A DNA stretch of 64,000 nt from JACJWR01 sp964556255 (GTDB lineage: Bacteria > Actinomycetota > Actinomycetes > S36-B12 > UBA10799), in contig CAZKVQ010000003.1 in NCBI GenBank assembly GCA_964556255.1, positions 32,259 to 96,258 on the forward strand. The letters are read 5' to 3'. Shown piece by piece: positions 1-8,484 of this stretch. Below the pieces are notes generated by a model, which was not told where the DNA came from, did no database searches, and saw nothing but the letters and a program-made list of their open reading frames with translations. Positions within the stretch are counted from its first letter, which is position 1. The number at the start of each line of letters is the position of its first letter. The position numbers and the translations under genes are program-made.

Positions 1-1559
1 CGAAGCAGCAGCATGACCTCATGGCGCGTCCGGGCCAGCCAGAGTTCAGCGCCCTGCTCGTGGATACTCAGAACGAGATCCTCCAACGTGTCCAGGCTGG
101 TCGTGTCGAGGTTGGGTGAGGCCTCCATGTTGATCACGAACACCTTGGTGTCCGGCTCCATCGCGTCGATCGCCTCGGTGAAGAAGTCCGGGGCGTTGAT
201 GAAGAAGAGCGGAGCCTCGTAGCGGAAGACTACGAGCCCGGGAACCGTCTCCACCTTCTTGTGCTTGTCCACCGCGTGCATGCTCTGGCTCATCGGCGTG
301 AACCCCAGCACCGACGCCGTCGGTCGTGCCAGCCGCGCGAGGAAGGCCACGACCGAGGCCGCGATCGCGAACCCGATGCCGGGCAGGATGCCGAAGAGCA
401 GAACGGCGATGGTGCAGGAGGCTGCGATCGCGAACTCGTTTCGGTGCAGCCGTCGGAGTTTGCGCCATTCGGGCAGTTCGATCAGGGAGATGGCCGCGTA
501 GAGGATGATGCCTGCCAGACCGGCCTGGGGGATCTTCTCGAGCAGGCCGCCGATCAGGATCGGTGCCAACAGGATCATGACAGCGACCACCAGCGAGTAG
601 TGCTTGCTGGTCGCCCCGGAGGAGCGCGCCAACGCCGTGCGCGAGGACGAAGCCGACACCGGGTACCCGGAGAAGAACCCGGTCGCCAGCTGCGCGCCGC
701 CCACGGCGATCATCTCCCGCTCCGGGGAGGAGCGTTGCCCATCGTTGATCGCTCGCGAGGTGACCATCACGTCGGTGAAGGCCACCGCGGCGACCGTCAC
801 CGCCGGCCAGAACAGGCTCTGCACGAGGCTCCAACTGAAGTCCGGAACGGCGAACGTGGGCAGGCCGGTGGTGACCGGTCCGATCGTGGGCACATCCACC
901 AGCAGGCCCAGCACGATTGCCACGGCAAGGGCGATGACGGCGCCTGGGATCTTGGGGGAGATCTTAGGCAGCCCCCATGCGATGAGGGCGACGATGACTC
1001 CGATGCCCAGTGTCACCCAGTTGGGTGTGGACCATGTCGTCTTGGTGAACAGCGACCAGAGGTCCTCGGTGTTGGCGTCGATCCCCGTCAACTTCTGGAG
1101 TTGGGACATCACCATCAGCACGGCGATCCCCGTGAGGTAGCCCACCAGTACCGGCACCGACAGCAGATCAGCCAGGAAGGCGAGTTTGAGGAATCTCCCG
1201 ATGATGAGTACCAGTCCCACTATGGCCGCCATGGTGGGCAGCACCAGTGCGGGTGACAGCCCGCTCGCCGCGGCCGCCGGGCCTGCGGCTGCGGCCGCCA
1301 TCAGAGCGACCGCTGACTCGGGACCTACCGAAAGCCACTTGTGCTTGCCGAGGATCGCGTAGGCCAGCAACGGAACGATCGCGGTGGCCAGCCCGACGGC
1401 CGCTCCGACCCCGGCCAAGCTCCCGTAGGCCATCGCCTGGGGGATGACGTAGGCCCCGACCGAGATGCCGGCCACCAGGTTGCCAAGGGTGAACCACGTC
1501 TTGGGTTGCAGGTTGCCGACCTTGTCGCGGTACGACTGCGCCACTGCGGCCAGCGCCAT
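1..1559 (-). CDS. SulP-family anion permease with STAS domain (C-terminus cut by window edge)
   Basis: Inner-membrane anion transporter of the SulP/SLC26 family; family members carry sulfate, bicarbonate or other anions, and the substrate cannot be read from sequence. The reading frame stays open from an ATG at 1559 to the window edge (about 519 residues). The N-terminus has the family signature GAYVIPQAMAYGSLAGV, followed by a long series of hydrophobic segments. The last part seen (positions 1-200) reads like a STAS domain, with VFVINMEASPNLDTTSLDTL resembling the STAS core. The start is supported by a GAGGAGG ribosome site just upstream. It is divergent from the PiT gene and has its own PHO-box-like repeats at 1601-1633, so phosphate control is likely (inference). 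Only the end of the STAS domain should be missing. Confidence 0.85.
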   Translation of the reverse strand, partial: MALAAVAQSYRDKVGNLQPKTWFTLGNLVAGISVGAYVIPQAMAYGSLAGVGAAVGLATAIVPLLAYAILGKHKWLSVGPESAVALMAAAAAGPAAAASGLSPALVLPTMAAIVGLVLIIGRFLKLAFLADLLSVPVLVGYLTGIAVLMVMSQLQKLTGIDANTEDLWSLFTKTTWSTPNWVTLGIGVIVALIAWGLPKISPKIPGAVIALAVAIVLGLLVDVPTIGPVTTGLPTFAVPDFSWSLVQSLFWPAVTVAAVAFTDVMVTSRAINDGQRSSPEREMIAVGGAQLATGFFSGYPVSASSSRTALARSSGATSKHYSLVVAVMILLAPILIGGLLEKIPQAGLAGIILYAAISLIELPEWRKLRRLHRNEFAIAASCTIAVLLFGILPGIGFAIAASVVAFLARLARPTASVLGFTPMSQSMHAVDKHKKVETVPGLVVFRYEAPLFFINAPDFFTEAIDAMEPDTKVFVINMEASPNLDTTSLDTLEDLVLSIHEQGAELWLARTRHEVMLLL

Positions 1560-1600
1560 CGTCCGACCTCCTCGCGATACACGTGCTGTGCGGGTCAGCG

Positions 1601-1633
1601 TAGGGGAGAACTCCGGGTGAACAGGAGATGAAT
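1601..1633 (-). promoter_or_regulatory. PHO box (PhoP operator) for the SulP gene
   Basis: On the minus strand three 11-nt units follow each other in exact register: ATTCATCTCCT, GTTCACCCGGA and GTTCTCCCCTA. The middle unit matches the Streptomyces PhoP direct-repeat consensus GTTCACC plus four bases, and the flanking units match it partly. The box lies about 42-74 nt upstream of the SulP start codon, where an activator would sit. PhoP binding is inferred from the motif only. Confidence 0.6.
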
Positions 1634-1746
1634 GAGCAGGTTGTCCCGCAACGCCCAGCGGGGCCTGCTGGCGGCGGGCCGAGTATTCCCAGCGCGACCT
1701 CGAGTCGCGGGCCCTCATCGGTACGACGGAGGATCATCACGCGTGA

Positions 1747-1790
1747 GTTCATGTTCCGTTCACCTGGCGTACGCCGAGAGTTCCTCTGGG
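1747..1790 (+). promoter_or_regulatory. PHO box (PhoP operator) for the PiT gene
   Basis: Four consecutive 11-nt units in register: GTTCATGTTCC, GTTCACCTGGC, GTACGCCGAGA and GTTCCTCTGGG. The second fits the actinobacterial PHO-box consensus best. The array sits about 107 nt before the GTG start of the phosphate transporter, a gene expected to respond to phosphate. Regulation by PhoP is inferred from motif and context. Confidence 0.65.
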
Positions 1791-1896
1791 GAATCACTTT
1801 CGTTTGCCGATCCCTGCTTCGATGGGCCTTCTGCTGATCTATCTTCAGAGGCATCAGCTGTATTCGGGCGAGAACAGATGAAGGGTAAATTCCGAG

Positions 1897-3075
1897 GTGG
1901 ACTTTTTACTTGCCACGGTCGTGGTCCTGATCGCTTTGGCGCTGATCTTCGACTTCACGAACGGCTTCCATGACGCCGCCAACTCGGTTGCCACCGTCGT
2001 TGCTACCCGCTCGCTACCGGCCAAGTGGGCCCCTGCGTTCGCGGCCTTCTTCAACTTCCTCGCCTATTTCGTGGTCGGTACTGCGGTCGCGAGCACGATC
2101 GCCAAAACCGTGAAATCGGAGTATGCCGGGGTGGCGGTGGTGTTTGCTGCGCTATTTGCGGCCGTCGCCTGGAACTTCATCACCTGGCACGTTGGTATGC
2201 CTTCGTCGTCAAGTCACGCGATTGTCGGGGGTCTGGTCGGCGCGGGAATCGCTGCGGGCGGCGTGAAGGCGATCTCTTGGAGCAGCGTGGAGAAGGCGGC
2301 AGTCGGTATCGTCGCGTCGCCGGCGGTGGCGATCGCAGTGGCCTTCGTTGCCATGTATGTGATCTTCGGGATACAGCGGCTCTTCAAGTGGCATGACAAC
2401 CACCCTGTGTTCAAGGGGCTGCAGGTTGTGGCGGCCGGGGCACTGTCGTTCGGCCACGGCGCTAATGACGCGCAGAAGACGATGGGCGTGGTCGCAGCTC
2501 TGCTGTTGGGCGCCGGCTATACGACAGCTGGCAAGGGCGGTGCCATCACCGTGCCAGAGTGGGTGGCGCTTTCGGCATACGGAGCAATCGCGTTGGGCAC
2601 CCTCTGGGGCGGTTGGAAGATCATCGAGACGATGGGTCTGAAGATCACGACCCTGCATGCGAACTCCGGTGCGGCAGCCAACATAGGTGCCTCGACCGCC
2701 ATCTTCGGCGCCACCGCCCTCGGCGCTCCCATCTCGACCACCCACGCCGCAGCCAGCTCCGTCGTCGGTGCCGGTGTGGCCTCCGGCAAGGGCGCCAACT
2801 GGCGGGTGGTGGGCGAGATGGTGCTCGCGTGGATCTTCACTGTCCCCGCCGCTGCCGCCATCGCCTTCGTGGTCTACTGGCTCACCCAGATGCCCACGGT
2901 CCTGTCCTGGATCGCGGTGGGCATCGTCGTGGTCGGCTTCGGTATCTGGGTCGCCTGGGCCGTGCGTCACACGGTCCACGCCGCCGACGTGGAGGCCGAG
3001 ATTCCCTCGGAGGAGGAACTCGACGTGCTCGAGCCCATGGGTCCGCACCTGCGCGGTGGCGGCCCGGTCGAGTGA
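1897..3075 (+). CDS. pit: PiT-family inorganic phosphate transporter
   Basis: Low-affinity inorganic phosphate permease of the inner membrane, normally driven by proton symport of metal-phosphate. The 392-residue product carries both halves of the inverted-repeat PiT signature: FDFTNGFHDAANSVATVVAT near the N-terminus and FGHGANDAQKTMGV in the second half. About ten hydrophobic segments are visible and the length is normal for the family. The start is GTG at 1897, with a weak purine-rich ribosome site. It stands alone, preceded by a four-unit PHO box and divergent from the SulP permease. No adjacent DUF47 (PhoU-like) partner gene, common beside pit, is present here. Confidence 0.92.
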   Translation: MDFLLATVVVLIALALIFDFTNGFHDAANSVATVVATRSLPAKWAPAFAAFFNFLAYFVVGTAVASTIAKTVKSEYAGVAVVFAALFAAVAWNFITWHVGMPSSSSHAIVGGLVGAGIAAGGVKAISWSSVEKAAVGIVASPAVAIAVAFVAMYVIFGIQRLFKWHDNHPVFKGLQVVAAGALSFGHGANDAQKTMGVVAALLLGAGYTTAGKGGAITVPEWVALSAYGAIALGTLWGGWKIIETMGLKITTLHANSGAAANIGASTAIFGATALGAPISTTHAAASSVVGAGVASGKGANWRVVGEMVLAWIFTVPAAAAIAFVVYWLTQMPTVLSWIAVGIVVVGFGIWVAWAVRHTVHAADVEAEIPSEEELDVLEPMGPHLRGGGPVE

Positions 3076-3116
3076 CAGCGCCCCGCCGCGAGCGACCGAC
3101 GCCCAGGCCACCGTCG

Positions 3117-3578
3117 TCAACGGTCGCGTCGACGTCGCCACGCCATCCAGGCGCCGGTCGACCATAGCGCCCACACCACGAAGACGGGTTGGAAGAGCAG
3201 CCGTACCGCGCGGGTGAGGTCGGAGTCCAGGCCGAAGGCATCCGTACGGGTGAGTAACTGCGAGATGTTGCCGGGAAGGACGGCTACGAAGAAGATCGCC
3301 ACCACCCAACCCACGGCCGCGCGGTGCTTCGGAAGCGCCACGAGGGCCCCTGCCAGCAGTAGTTCCACCGCACCGGAAACCGCCACCACCGCCCGTGGTG
3401 CGGGCATCCACGGCGGAACCTGCGCGAGGAACTCCGAAGCAGCGATGAAGTGCCCGATGCCGGCAACGGCGAGGAACGCCGCCAACAACCAGCGGCCGGC
3501 CGTTCGTAGGGCATCGGCGTCGGACGACGGGGCGGTCTCGAATGGCGGTGGCGTCACCGGCGGGACGCTATCACCCAC
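3117..3578 (-). CDS. DoxX-like membrane protein
   Basis: Small 153-residue integral membrane protein of the DoxX-like superfamily. After a polar N-terminal 25 residues there are four hydrophobic segments. The first contains AGIGHF and is followed by FLAQVPPWMP, the usual pattern of this family, and the third is followed by FFVAVLPGNI. Family members have been linked to quinone or redox chemistry at the membrane, but the biochemical role of this subgroup is not established. It is transcribed away from the hydrogenase operon across a 159-nt intergenic region that should hold both promoters. Confidence 0.75.
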   Translation of the reverse strand: MGDSVPPVTPPPFETAPSSDADALRTAGRWLLAAFLAVAGIGHFIAASEFLAQVPPWMPAPRAVVAVSGAVELLLAGALVALPKHRAAVGWVVAIFFVAVLPGNISQLLTRTDAFGLDSDLTRAVRLLFQPVFVVWALWSTGAWMAWRRRRDR

Positions 3579-3737
3579 GACCTAGCGCCCCTGCGCGTTG
3601 CTCGAACGCGGATGGCGCGGTTGCACACATACCAAACCGGGTTCGTCGTTGAACCTTCCTTCGTCTGGCCACTTCCACTATTGTCCGAAGGGTCCGAGCC
3701 AGTTCGTGACAGCGCCCACGAAAGAAGGGTGAGGCAA

Positions 3738-4265
3738 TTGACCGTCAATCCGGATGTACCTACGGATACCGACGCCCTAGCCGCGATGCTCGCGGACCCC
3801 GAGATCCGCGAGTCGTTGGCGGTCATCGTCGCGAATGCTCCCACGCTCGCGGCACTGGCCTCGATGTCGACAGCGTTGCTGCAGCGGGGACCCGAGATCA
3901 CCGACAACGTGAACCAACTCGTCGACCAGTTGCGCGATGAGTCCCAGGGGGGTGGTCCCGGGTCACTCTCGACCACGATCACGAACCTGCGCGACCTGGC
4001 GCCGCTAACTGAGGCCTTGGCGGCCCGCCGCGAAACCATCGCCGGCTTCCTCGACTCGCCCATTCTGCAGCCCGAGATCGTCGACGTCGTCGGGAAACTG
4101 GGCGAGTCCGCGCTCGAGGCCGACAAGGCCACCCGTGGCCGGCAAGTAGACGTCGGCGGCGTGCTGGCGATCATGAGGCAACTCAAGAATCCGGACGTGC
4201 AGGAGACGCTCGCCTTCGTGTTCGAATTCGCGAAACTGTTCGGTTCCCGTCAGCGGGGTGGGTGA
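3738..4265 (+). CDS. DUF1641 protein, first gene of the hydrogenase operon
   Basis: A 175-residue, mostly helical soluble protein. It resembles DUF1641 proteins, which are found near [NiFe]-hydrogenase and formate-dehydrogenase genes and have no proven function. The C-terminal part, with DVGGVLAIMRQLKNPDVQ and FVFEFAKLFG, is the most typical region. I chose a TTG start at 3738 because AGAAGGGTGAGG lies just before it and the residues further upstream look non-coding. It ends seven bases before hypA-hypB and so heads the hydrogenase operon. The position suggests a role in assembly or membrane docking of the enzyme (inference). An upstream start is possible. Confidence 0.7.
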   Translation: MTVNPDVPTDTDALAAMLADPEIRESLAVIVANAPTLAALASMSTALLQRGPEITDNVNQLVDQLRDESQGGGPGSLSTTITNLRDLAPLTEALAARRETIAGFLDSPILQPEIVDVVGKLGESALEADKATRGRQVDVGGVLAIMRQLKNPDVQETLAFVFEFAKLFGSRQRGG

Positions 4266-4272
4266 CCGGCGG

Positions 4273-5322
4273 ATGCACGAACTCTCGATCGCGCATGCCG
4301 TGATCGCAACCGTGGTCGACGCCCTGCCGCCTGAGGCCGAGCGCGTCACTTCGGTGCGGCTGCGGATCGGGGAACTTTCGGGGGTAGTCCCGGCGGCGCT
4401 GGAGTTTGCGTTCGACGTGGCAGCCGCAGATACGCCTGTGGCCGGAGCGGAGCTGGTCATCGAATCCGCCCCCATCGTCATCGATTGCCCGAAGTGTGGG
4501 CCGGGGCAGCTGAGGGACGCCAGGGATTTCCGATGTCCTGGTTGCGGGGATCTGTGCGGTGACGTGGTGGGCGGAAAGGAACTGGACATCCTTGACGTCA
4601 CCTTCGACTCGGCTGGCGATCGTGCGGCAAGTTCCGAGGAGCTACGTGAGGGCGTGCTCGCCAAGAACGACTTGTTGGCCGAAGGTTTGCGTGCGCGCTA
4701 CGCGGCGAGCGGCGTCCGGGTGAGTAACTGGGTATCGAGCCCGGGGTCAGGCAAGACGGCCCTGCTTGAGGCCCTGCTGGCCGCGGCGGTGGCCCGCGGG
4801 CTGGGCGCTGCCAGCCTCGTGGGCGACTGCGCCACCGACAATGACGCCAAGCGCCTCGCCCGATCCGGCGCCGTCACCCGCCAAATCGTCACCGACGGAA
4901 TGTGCCACCTCGAGTCACAGATGATTTCGGGCCATCTGGAGGGCTGGAACCTCGACGACTTCGATCTGCTCGTCATCGAGAACGTCGGCAACTTGGTGTG
5001 CCCCACCGCCTACGACCTGGGCGAGGACACCCGGGTGGCGCTGCTTTCCGTCACCGAGGGCGAGGACAAGCCGCTGAAGTACCCCAAGCTCTTCCACTCC
5101 GCCGACGTCGTGGTCATCACCAAGACCGACATCGCCGAGGCCGTCGAGTGGGACCGGCAAGCTGCCCTTGACGCGGTGAGGTCGGTCAATCCAGACGCCC
5201 GCATCATCGAGACTTCCGCGCGTAACGGTGAGGGGGTTCTCCAACTCCTGGAGACCCTGCTCGCCACCCCCGAGTACGACAGTTTCACCCGACCCGAAGT
5301 TCAACTCCAGGAGGCACCGTGA
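4273..5322 (+). CDS. hypAB: Fused HypA-HypB nickel-insertion protein
   Basis: One 349-residue frame encodes two nickel chaperones that are usually separate. Residues 1-113 are HypA: the N-terminal MHELSIA contributes the nickel-binding His2, and C72, C75, C88 and C91 form the zinc site. Residues from about 116 on are HypB, a G3E GTPase: P-loop SSPGSGKT at about 155-162, MCHLESQ with the metal-binding Cys-His pair, ENVGNLVCP, and TKTD for guanine recognition. HypA delivers nickel to the hydrogenase large subunit and HypB supplies the GTP-driven switch. The N-terminal cysteine cluster of some HypB proteins is absent; the HypA domain occupies that place. The start at 4273 gives the obligatory MHE terminus. 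The end overlaps hhyS by four bases. Confidence 0.9.
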   Translation: MHELSIAHAVIATVVDALPPEAERVTSVRLRIGELSGVVPAALEFAFDVAAADTPVAGAELVIESAPIVIDCPKCGPGQLRDARDFRCPGCGDLCGDVVGGKELDILDVTFDSAGDRAASSEELREGVLAKNDLLAEGLRARYAASGVRVSNWVSSPGSGKTALLEALLAAAVARGLGAASLVGDCATDNDAKRLARSGAVTRQIVTDGMCHLESQMISGHLEGWNLDDFDLLVIENVGNLVCPTAYDLGEDTRVALLSVTEGEDKPLKYPKLFHSADVVVITKTDIAEAVEWDRQAALDAVRSVNPDARIIETSARNGEGVLQLLETLLATPEYDSFTRPEVQLQEAP

Positions 5323-6293
5323 CATCCGTGCTTTGGTTCCAAGGCGGCGCTTGTAGTGGCAACACCATGTCGTTCATCAACGCGGCCGAACCCTCAGTGG
5401 TGGACCTCATCGTCGACTTCGGGTTGGAGATCGTCTACCACCCGACGTTGTCGATGGAGATCGGCCAGGCCGCCCAGGACATCTTCTGGTCCTACGCCAA
5501 GGGCGAGAAGGAGATCGACATCTTCGTCTACGAGGGCACCGTCATCGAGGGGCCGGACGGGTCGGGTCGCTTCGACATGTTCGCGGGGCGCCCCATGAAG
5601 GACTGGATCGACGACATCGCGCCCAAGGCCGGGATCGTGGTGGCGATCGGCGACTGCGCCACCTGGGGTGGGCTGCCGGCCGTGCCGCCGAACCCGTCGG
5701 GTAGCCGCGGCATGCAGTTCGACCGCGGCGGCAAGCGCGGTGGCTATCTGGGGCCGGATTTCGTCAGCAAGCTCGGCTTGCCGGTCGTGAACATCCCCGG
5801 CTGCCCCGCGCACCCCGACTGGATCTCGCAAGTGATCGTCGCCCTGGCCGCGGGACGTGCCGCCGATCTGGCACTGGACGAACTCCAGCGACCCAGCACG
5901 TTCTTCACGTCCTTCACCCAGACGGGCTGCACCCGAGTGCAGTTCTTCACCTACAAGCAGGATCCGCCGTCCTTCGGTCAGGGAATGCGTACCGGCTGCC
6001 TCTTCTACGAGTACGGCTGCCGCGGTCCGATGACCCACTCGTCGTGCAACCGCATCCTGTGGAACCGGCAGTCCTCCAAGACACGTGCCGGTCACCCGTG
6101 CACCGGCTGCACGGAGCCTGGCTTCCCCTTCGGCGACCTGGAGTTGGGGACGGTGTTCAAGACCCAGAAGGTGGCTGGCGTCATCCCCAAGGACGAGCCG
6201 GCGGGGATGGACTCGGGCTCCTACATGGCCCTGGCCGGGCTGTCGCGGGCGGTCGCGCCCAAGTGGTCCAAAGAAGAGATGTTCGTGGTCTGA
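5319..6293 (+). CDS. hhyS: Group 1h [NiFe]-hydrogenase small subunit
   Basis: Electron-transfer subunit of a high-affinity uptake hydrogenase; it holds the iron-sulfur relay that takes electrons from the NiFe site. The 324-residue product starts directly at MTSVLWFQGGACSGN and has no twin-arginine signal, so the enzyme should stay on the cytoplasmic side. Canonical small subunits have CxGC here; this one has C12-S-G-N15. In the group 1h enzyme of Ralstonia the proximal cluster uses three cysteines and an aspartate, so an Asp such as D29 or D33 may be the ligand here (inference). Other cluster motifs are GDCATWGG, IPGCPAHPDW, GCRGPMTH and HPCTGCTEPGFPF. The GTG start overlaps the hypA-hypB stop, with a strong AGGAGG site. 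Confidence 0.93.
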   Translation: MTSVLWFQGGACSGNTMSFINAAEPSVVDLIVDFGLEIVYHPTLSMEIGQAAQDIFWSYAKGEKEIDIFVYEGTVIEGPDGSGRFDMFAGRPMKDWIDDIAPKAGIVVAIGDCATWGGLPAVPPNPSGSRGMQFDRGGKRGGYLGPDFVSKLGLPVVNIPGCPAHPDWISQVIVALAAGRAADLALDELQRPSTFFTSFTQTGCTRVQFFTYKQDPPSFGQGMRTGCLFYEYGCRGPMTHSSCNRILWNRQSSKTRAGHPCTGCTEPGFPFGDLELGTVFKTQKVAGVIPKDEPAGMDSGSYMALAGLSRAVAPKWSKEEMFVV

Positions 6294-6342
6294 ACCACTC
6301 CCACCCAATCCAACGTCTGCCACGCAAGAGGAGCGAACTTAC

Positions 6343-7947
6343 ATGACCACGATGGACCTCAACGTCAGCCCGCTGGGCCAGGTCGAGGGTGATCTCGACG
6401 TCCGGGTGAAGATCACCGACGGCGTTGTTTCCGACGCCTGGACCGAAGCAGCGATGTTCCGCGGCTTCGAGATAATCCTGAAGGGCAAGGACCCGCAGGC
6501 CGGTCTGATCATGACGCCGCGCATCTGCGGTATCTGTGGCGGCAGCCACCTCTACAAGGCGTGCTACGCACTCGATACCGCCTGGGGTACCTACGTTCCA
6601 CCGAACGCCACCAGGGTGCGTAACATCGCGCAGGCCTGCGAGACCTTGCAGAGCATCCCGCGCTGGTTCTACGCGATCATGGGTCCGGACCTGACGGCAT
6701 CCCAATACGCAGGTGCGCCGTCCTACGAGGAGGTGGCACGCCGATTCGCACCGTACGTCGGCGCGAGCTATCAGACGGGCGTAACGCTGTCGCAGCTGCC
6801 GGTTGAGGTCTATGCGATCTTCGGTGGTCAGTGGCCGCACTCGTCCTTCATGATTCCCGGCGGCGTGATGAGTGCGCCGACACTGTCGGATGTCACCCGG
6901 TCGATCTCGATCCTGGAGCACTGGGGGCGCGAGTGGCTGGAGGGGCAGTGGCTCGGTTGTTCCGTGGACCGCTGGCTCGAGAACAAGAACTGGGACGACA
7001 TCCTCGCCTGGATGGATGAGAACGAATCGCAGCACAACAGCGACTGCGCCGTCTTCATCCGGTGGGCTCAGGAGATCGGGCTCGACAAGTACGGCGAGGG
7101 ATACGGCAACTACCTGGCCACCGGGACGTTCCTCAACCCCGAGCTCTACACGAATCCGACGGTCGAGGGCCGCAACGCCGCCCTGCAGTCACGCTCCGGG
7201 ATCTACGCCGGCGGAACGTGGTTCGACTTCGACCAGGCACGGGTCACTGAAGACATCACCCACTCCTTCTACCGGGGCACCGGTTCGCGGCATCCCTGGG
7301 ACGGTGTCACCGACCCGATCGATCCTGCCGACGGAGCATCGCAGGGCAAGTACACCTGGGCCAAGGCTCCCCGCTACGAGGTGCCCGATCTCGGCTTCGT
7401 GCCGTTGGAGGTCGGTCCGTTGGCGCGGCAGATGATCGCGGCCCGACCAGATGCGGCGGATTTCCAGGACTCCGACCAGTTGATCAAGAACGTCGTCGAC
7501 CAACTCGGTCCCAACGTCCTGACCCGGGTACTGGCACGGGTGCACGAGGCGCCCAAGTACTTCAAGTACGTGATGACATGGCTCAACGAACTCGATCTGC
7601 ATGAGGACTTCTACGCCAAGCCGGCCGAACCCGAGTCCGGTAAGGGGTTCGGCTCAACCGAGGCGGCGCGTGGGGCACTGTCCGACTGGATCGTGCTCGA
7701 GAACGGCAAAATCGCCAACTACCAGGTGATCACGCCGACGGCCTGGAACATCGGTCCCCGCGACGGCAACGACGTCCTTGGGCCGATGGAGAAGGCCTTC
7801 CTCGGTACCCCCATCACCAATCCGGATTTCCCGGTTGAACTGGGTCAGGTGGCGCACAGCTACGACTCCTGCCTGGTCTGCACGGTCCACGCCTACGACG
7901 GCAAGACCGGTCGCGAACTGGCGAAGTTCCGCATGGGTGGGGGCTGA
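6343..7947 (+). CDS. hhyL: Group 1h [NiFe]-hydrogenase large subunit
   Basis: Catalytic subunit that oxidises H2 at the NiFe(CN)2CO centre. The 534-residue protein has the N-terminal L1 ligand motif RICGICGGSH (C62, C65) and the C-terminal L2 motif DSCLVCTVH (C510, C513, H516), with Ser where classical enzymes have Pro. An 18-residue tail follows H516; in this family a dedicated endopeptidase removes the tail after nickel insertion. I chose ATG 6343 over the longer open frame because it follows AGAGGAG and matches the usual family N-terminus. It lies 49 nt after hhyS, and its last bases overlap the protease gene that should process it. Confidence 0.93.
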   Translation: MTTMDLNVSPLGQVEGDLDVRVKITDGVVSDAWTEAAMFRGFEIILKGKDPQAGLIMTPRICGICGGSHLYKACYALDTAWGTYVPPNATRVRNIAQACETLQSIPRWFYAIMGPDLTASQYAGAPSYEEVARRFAPYVGASYQTGVTLSQLPVEVYAIFGGQWPHSSFMIPGGVMSAPTLSDVTRSISILEHWGREWLEGQWLGCSVDRWLENKNWDDILAWMDENESQHNSDCAVFIRWAQEIGLDKYGEGYGNYLATGTFLNPELYTNPTVEGRNAALQSRSGIYAGGTWFDFDQARVTEDITHSFYRGTGSRHPWDGVTDPIDPADGASQGKYTWAKAPRYEVPDLGFVPLEVGPLARQMIAARPDAADFQDSDQLIKNVVDQLGPNVLTRVLARVHEAPKYFKYVMTWLNELDLHEDFYAKPAEPESGKGFGSTEAARGALSDWIVLENGKIANYQVITPTAWNIGPRDGNDVLGPMEKAFLGTPITNPDFPVELGQVAHSYDSCLVCTVHAYDGKTGRELAKFRMGGG

Positions 7948-8443
7948 CGTCGGCGGGTTGCCCCCTGCCGAGCCGTCGTCGGTCGTCATCGTCGGATGCG
8001 GCAATCTGATTCGAGGCGATGACGCGGCCGGACCGGTGTTGGTGCGGTTGCTCGCCGATGTCGACCTGCCGCCCGGAGTGCGACTCATCGACGGCGGCAC
8101 GGCGGGTATGGATGTTGCGTTCGCAATGCGAGGGGCCGACCGTGCCATCGTCGTCGATGCCTCCCGAGTCGGGGTTCCACCCGGAACGGTGCACCGGGTA
8201 CCCGGGGAGGAACTCACCGACCTCGAGCCGCCCACCGGCAACCTCCACCGTTTCCGTTGGGATCAGGCCTTGGGCTTCGCCCAGTGGTTACTGAAGGACG
8301 ACTACCCGGACGACGTCACTGTCTGGCTCGTCGAGGGTTCCTCCTTCGAGCCGGGGGCCCCTCTCACCCCCGACGTGCAGGCGGCGATCGAGCGGGTCGC
8401 CGCCGAGATCGTCGCCGAGTTGACGCAGACGGTGCAGCCATGA
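7937..8443 (+). CDS. Hydrogenase maturation endopeptidase (HupD/HyaD type)
   Basis: Nickel-dependent protease that trims the C-terminal tail of the large subunit as the last maturation step. The 168-residue product shows the M52-family opening VVIVGCGNLIRGDDAAGP with the metal-binding Asp, and DGGTAGMD with the second acidic site. A His in the later region (NLHRFRW) may complete the metal site, as in HybD/HupD. The GTG at 7937 overlaps the end of hhyL by 11 nt; a TTG at 7958 is an alternative start. Its substrate should be the 18-residue tail encoded just upstream. Confidence 0.85.
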   Translation: MGADVGGLPPAEPSSVVIVGCGNLIRGDDAAGPVLVRLLADVDLPPGVRLIDGGTAGMDVAFAMRGADRAIVVDASRVGVPPGTVHRVPGEELTDLEPPTGNLHRFRWDQALGFAQWLLKDDYPDDVTVWLVEGSSFEPGAPLTPDVQAAIERVAAEIVAELTQTVQP

Positions 8444-8484
8444 AAACCGATCGGGCGACCTTCGCCGTGGTTGGATTGTGACCC

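Noticed and set aside
261..1256. Long plus-strand frame of 331 codons over the SulP gene
   Set aside because: It is antisense to a clear SulP permease with STAS domain, and its composition (Arg/Gly/Asp/Gln-rich) is that of a GC-rich shadow frame.
2209..3411. 400-codon minus-strand frame
   Set aside because: It runs antisense through the PiT transporter and into the DoxX gene, with no domain pattern and a typical shadow composition.
6181..7035. 284-codon minus-strand frame in the hydrogenase large subunit gene
   Set aside because: It is opposite to the L1 region of HhyL and has no protein-like pattern.
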